Shown here one piece after another: positions 63,157-64,000 of a DNA stretch of 64,000 bases; the first letter of the stretch is position 1; the number at the start of each line of letters is the position of its first letter. Below the pieces are notes generated by a model that did not search any database, was not told where the DNA came from, and saw nothing but the letters and a program-made list of their open reading frames with translations. Position numbers and translations under genes: made by a program. The DNA is from Leptotrichia sp. oral taxon 215 str. W9775 (GTDB lineage Bacteria > Fusobacteriota > Fusobacteriia > Fusobacteriales > Leptotrichiaceae). The stretch covers positions 1 to 64,000 of the forward strand of contig NZ_KI272860.1 of the NCBI RefSeq assembly GCF_000469505.1. Direction: 5' to 3'.

Positions 63157-64000
63157 CTATTTTAGATTTTTCAATAGTTTAGTTACGTAATTATAAATTT
63201 TTTCTGTTGAAACTATATCAAGTTTTTCTTCAGGAGTATGTACATCCTGCATATCAGGACCTATGCTTATAAAATCCATGTCAGGATAGTGTTCCATAAT
63301 GGCACCGCATTCAAGTCCCGCATGGATTACCTGAACTATCATGTCTTTTCCTGTAAGTTCCTTCCATGTTTCTACCGCTTTTTCCCTTAAAACTGATTCA
63401 GATCTGTATCTCCATTCAGGATATTTTGCCGAGAATTCATAACTTGCATTGTATTTATCAGCAATTGCAACTATTTTTCCTTTAAGTTCTTCCAGAACGT
63501 GAGGTTCAGAACTTCTCATTGAAGTTATAATTCTTATATTGTCTTCTCCTGTTATTACTATTGCCAGATTATCAGAAGCTTCAACAATTTCAGGGTATTC
63601 CTTCATGAAACTGTACACTCCGGTAGGAATTTCTTCAAGCAGATGAATATACTTGTCAGCAGATTCCTTATCCAAAGTTTCAGTTATTTTATCAACTTCT
63701 TCAACCAGTATTTCTGTCTGAGGTTCATCTTTTATATATTTTTCCTTTACTTCTTTTGCTACAGCTTCTATTATACTCTTTACATCTTCCCTGGAAGAAA
63801 TTATAGCTTCTGCAGTTCTTGGAATTGCATTGTCCTTTCCTCCGCCAGATACTGAAACTAGATAAATATCAGATTTTTCATTTAAAAGATTTAAAATTTC
63901 ATTTAATGCTTTATTTGAATTTTTTCTATTTTTATGGATTTCTGAACCTGAATGTCCTCCAAAAAATCCCTGTAATTTAATCTTATAGCTGAAATTTACA
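63157..64000 (-). CDS. pepD: Aminoacyl-histidine dipeptidase (PepD, M20), 5' end outside window
   Basis: The frame is open through the right edge, so about 280 C-terminal residues are seen (not just from an internal TTG). Upstream of the visible Met is QGFFGGHSGSEIHKNRKNSNKALNEIL, the diagnostic PepD segment (GGHSG..IH). Later HAGLECGAIMEHYPDMDFISIGPDMQDVHTPEEKL holds a metal-site Glu and His. PepD hydrolyses Xaa-His dipeptides and some others with zinc. The N-terminal metal motif lies outside the window. Confidence 0.9.
   Translation of the reverse strand, partial: VNFSYKIKLQGFFGGHSGSEIHKNRKNSNKALNEILNLLNEKSDIYLVSVSGGGKDNAIPRTAEAIISSREDVKSIIEAVAKEVKEKYIKDEPQTEILVEEVDKITETLDKESADKYIHLLEEIPTGVYSFMKEYPEIVEASDNLAIVITGEDNIRIITSMRSSEPHVLEELKGKIVAIADKYNASYEFSAKYPEWRYRSESVLREKAVETWKELTGKDMIVQVIHAGLECGAIMEHYPDMDFISIGPDMQDVHTPEEKLDIVSTEKIYNYVTKLLKNLK

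Noticed and set aside
1..64000. tRNA, rRNA, tmRNA or other standard RNA genes
   Set aside because: I looked through all gaps longer than 100 bases and saw no cloverleaf or rRNA signature. Small structured RNAs could still be missed by eye.

Overview
The window is AT-rich DNA from a Gram-negative, probably fermentative anaerobe. The protein set (OmpA-type wall anchor, MATE pump, EF-P, complete ADI operon, water-forming NADH oxidase, QueH, TRIC-type channel, SemiSWEET, small TPR/Sel1 lipoproteins, MORN-repeat exported proteins) fits Fusobacteriota, most likely the Leptotrichiaceae (Leptotrichia-like). This placement is inference from gene content and base composition; no rRNA is present. Most of the window is ordinary chromosome. 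I found no rRNA, tRNA, CRISPR array, intact transposase or prophage.

Layout. 1-9200: end of an OmpA-domain protein, a SIMPL protein, efp, an EEP-type lipoprotein, then a co-directional run of MATE transporter, PLD-like lipoprotein and TPR/Sel1 lipoprotein, followed by small exported or membrane proteins. 9397-17274: arginine catabolism, arcA-arcB-arcC-arcD, then an AraC-type regulator with two DNA-binding domains and an arginyl-tRNA synthetase whose KMSKS loop is eroded. 17349-18386: a cupin gene, then a consensus promoter, three tandem 58-59 nt repeats, a strong hairpin and a 128-residue orphan ORF; this is the most unusual locus in the window. 18487-23154: membrane protein/GNAT pair, M20 amidohydrolase, RlmD-type methyltransferase, GNAT. 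23390-26299: accessory-looking stretch (unknown, ClbS/DfsB-like, unknown, AlbA_2 regulator with an in-frame 24-bp tandem repeat). 26533-36882: nox, serA, ATP-grasp plus esterase pair, heterodimeric ABC exporter, YdcF, small exported protein. 37010-41801: nnrE/nnrD fusion, ribF, scpA, murJ.

From 42151 most genes are on the minus strand: an orphan acyl-CoA-dehydrogenase-like gene; the run lepA, DEDDh exonuclease, PLD-helicase, TRIC channel and a PBECR-like putative nuclease, the last enclosed by short inverted repeats; mscL (plus strand); queH with an aminotransferase; an envelope operon (TPR protein, membrane protein, peptidoglycan amidase); membrane proteins; a YwqK/MORN protein; tcdA; SemiSWEET; a Gfo/Idh/MocA oxidoreductase; and the 3' part of pepD cut by the window end.

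A family of palindromic intergenic elements with termini like GAGGCTGTCTCAAA recurs at 435, 18406, 27877, 31897 and 58872. Two copies are about 220 bp with a nested internal hairpin and three are shortened. They look like non-autonomous mobile elements that now sit at gene 3' ends and may act as terminators.

No search was run. Family names rest on motifs visible in the translations. Where a gene is not recognised, that is stated.
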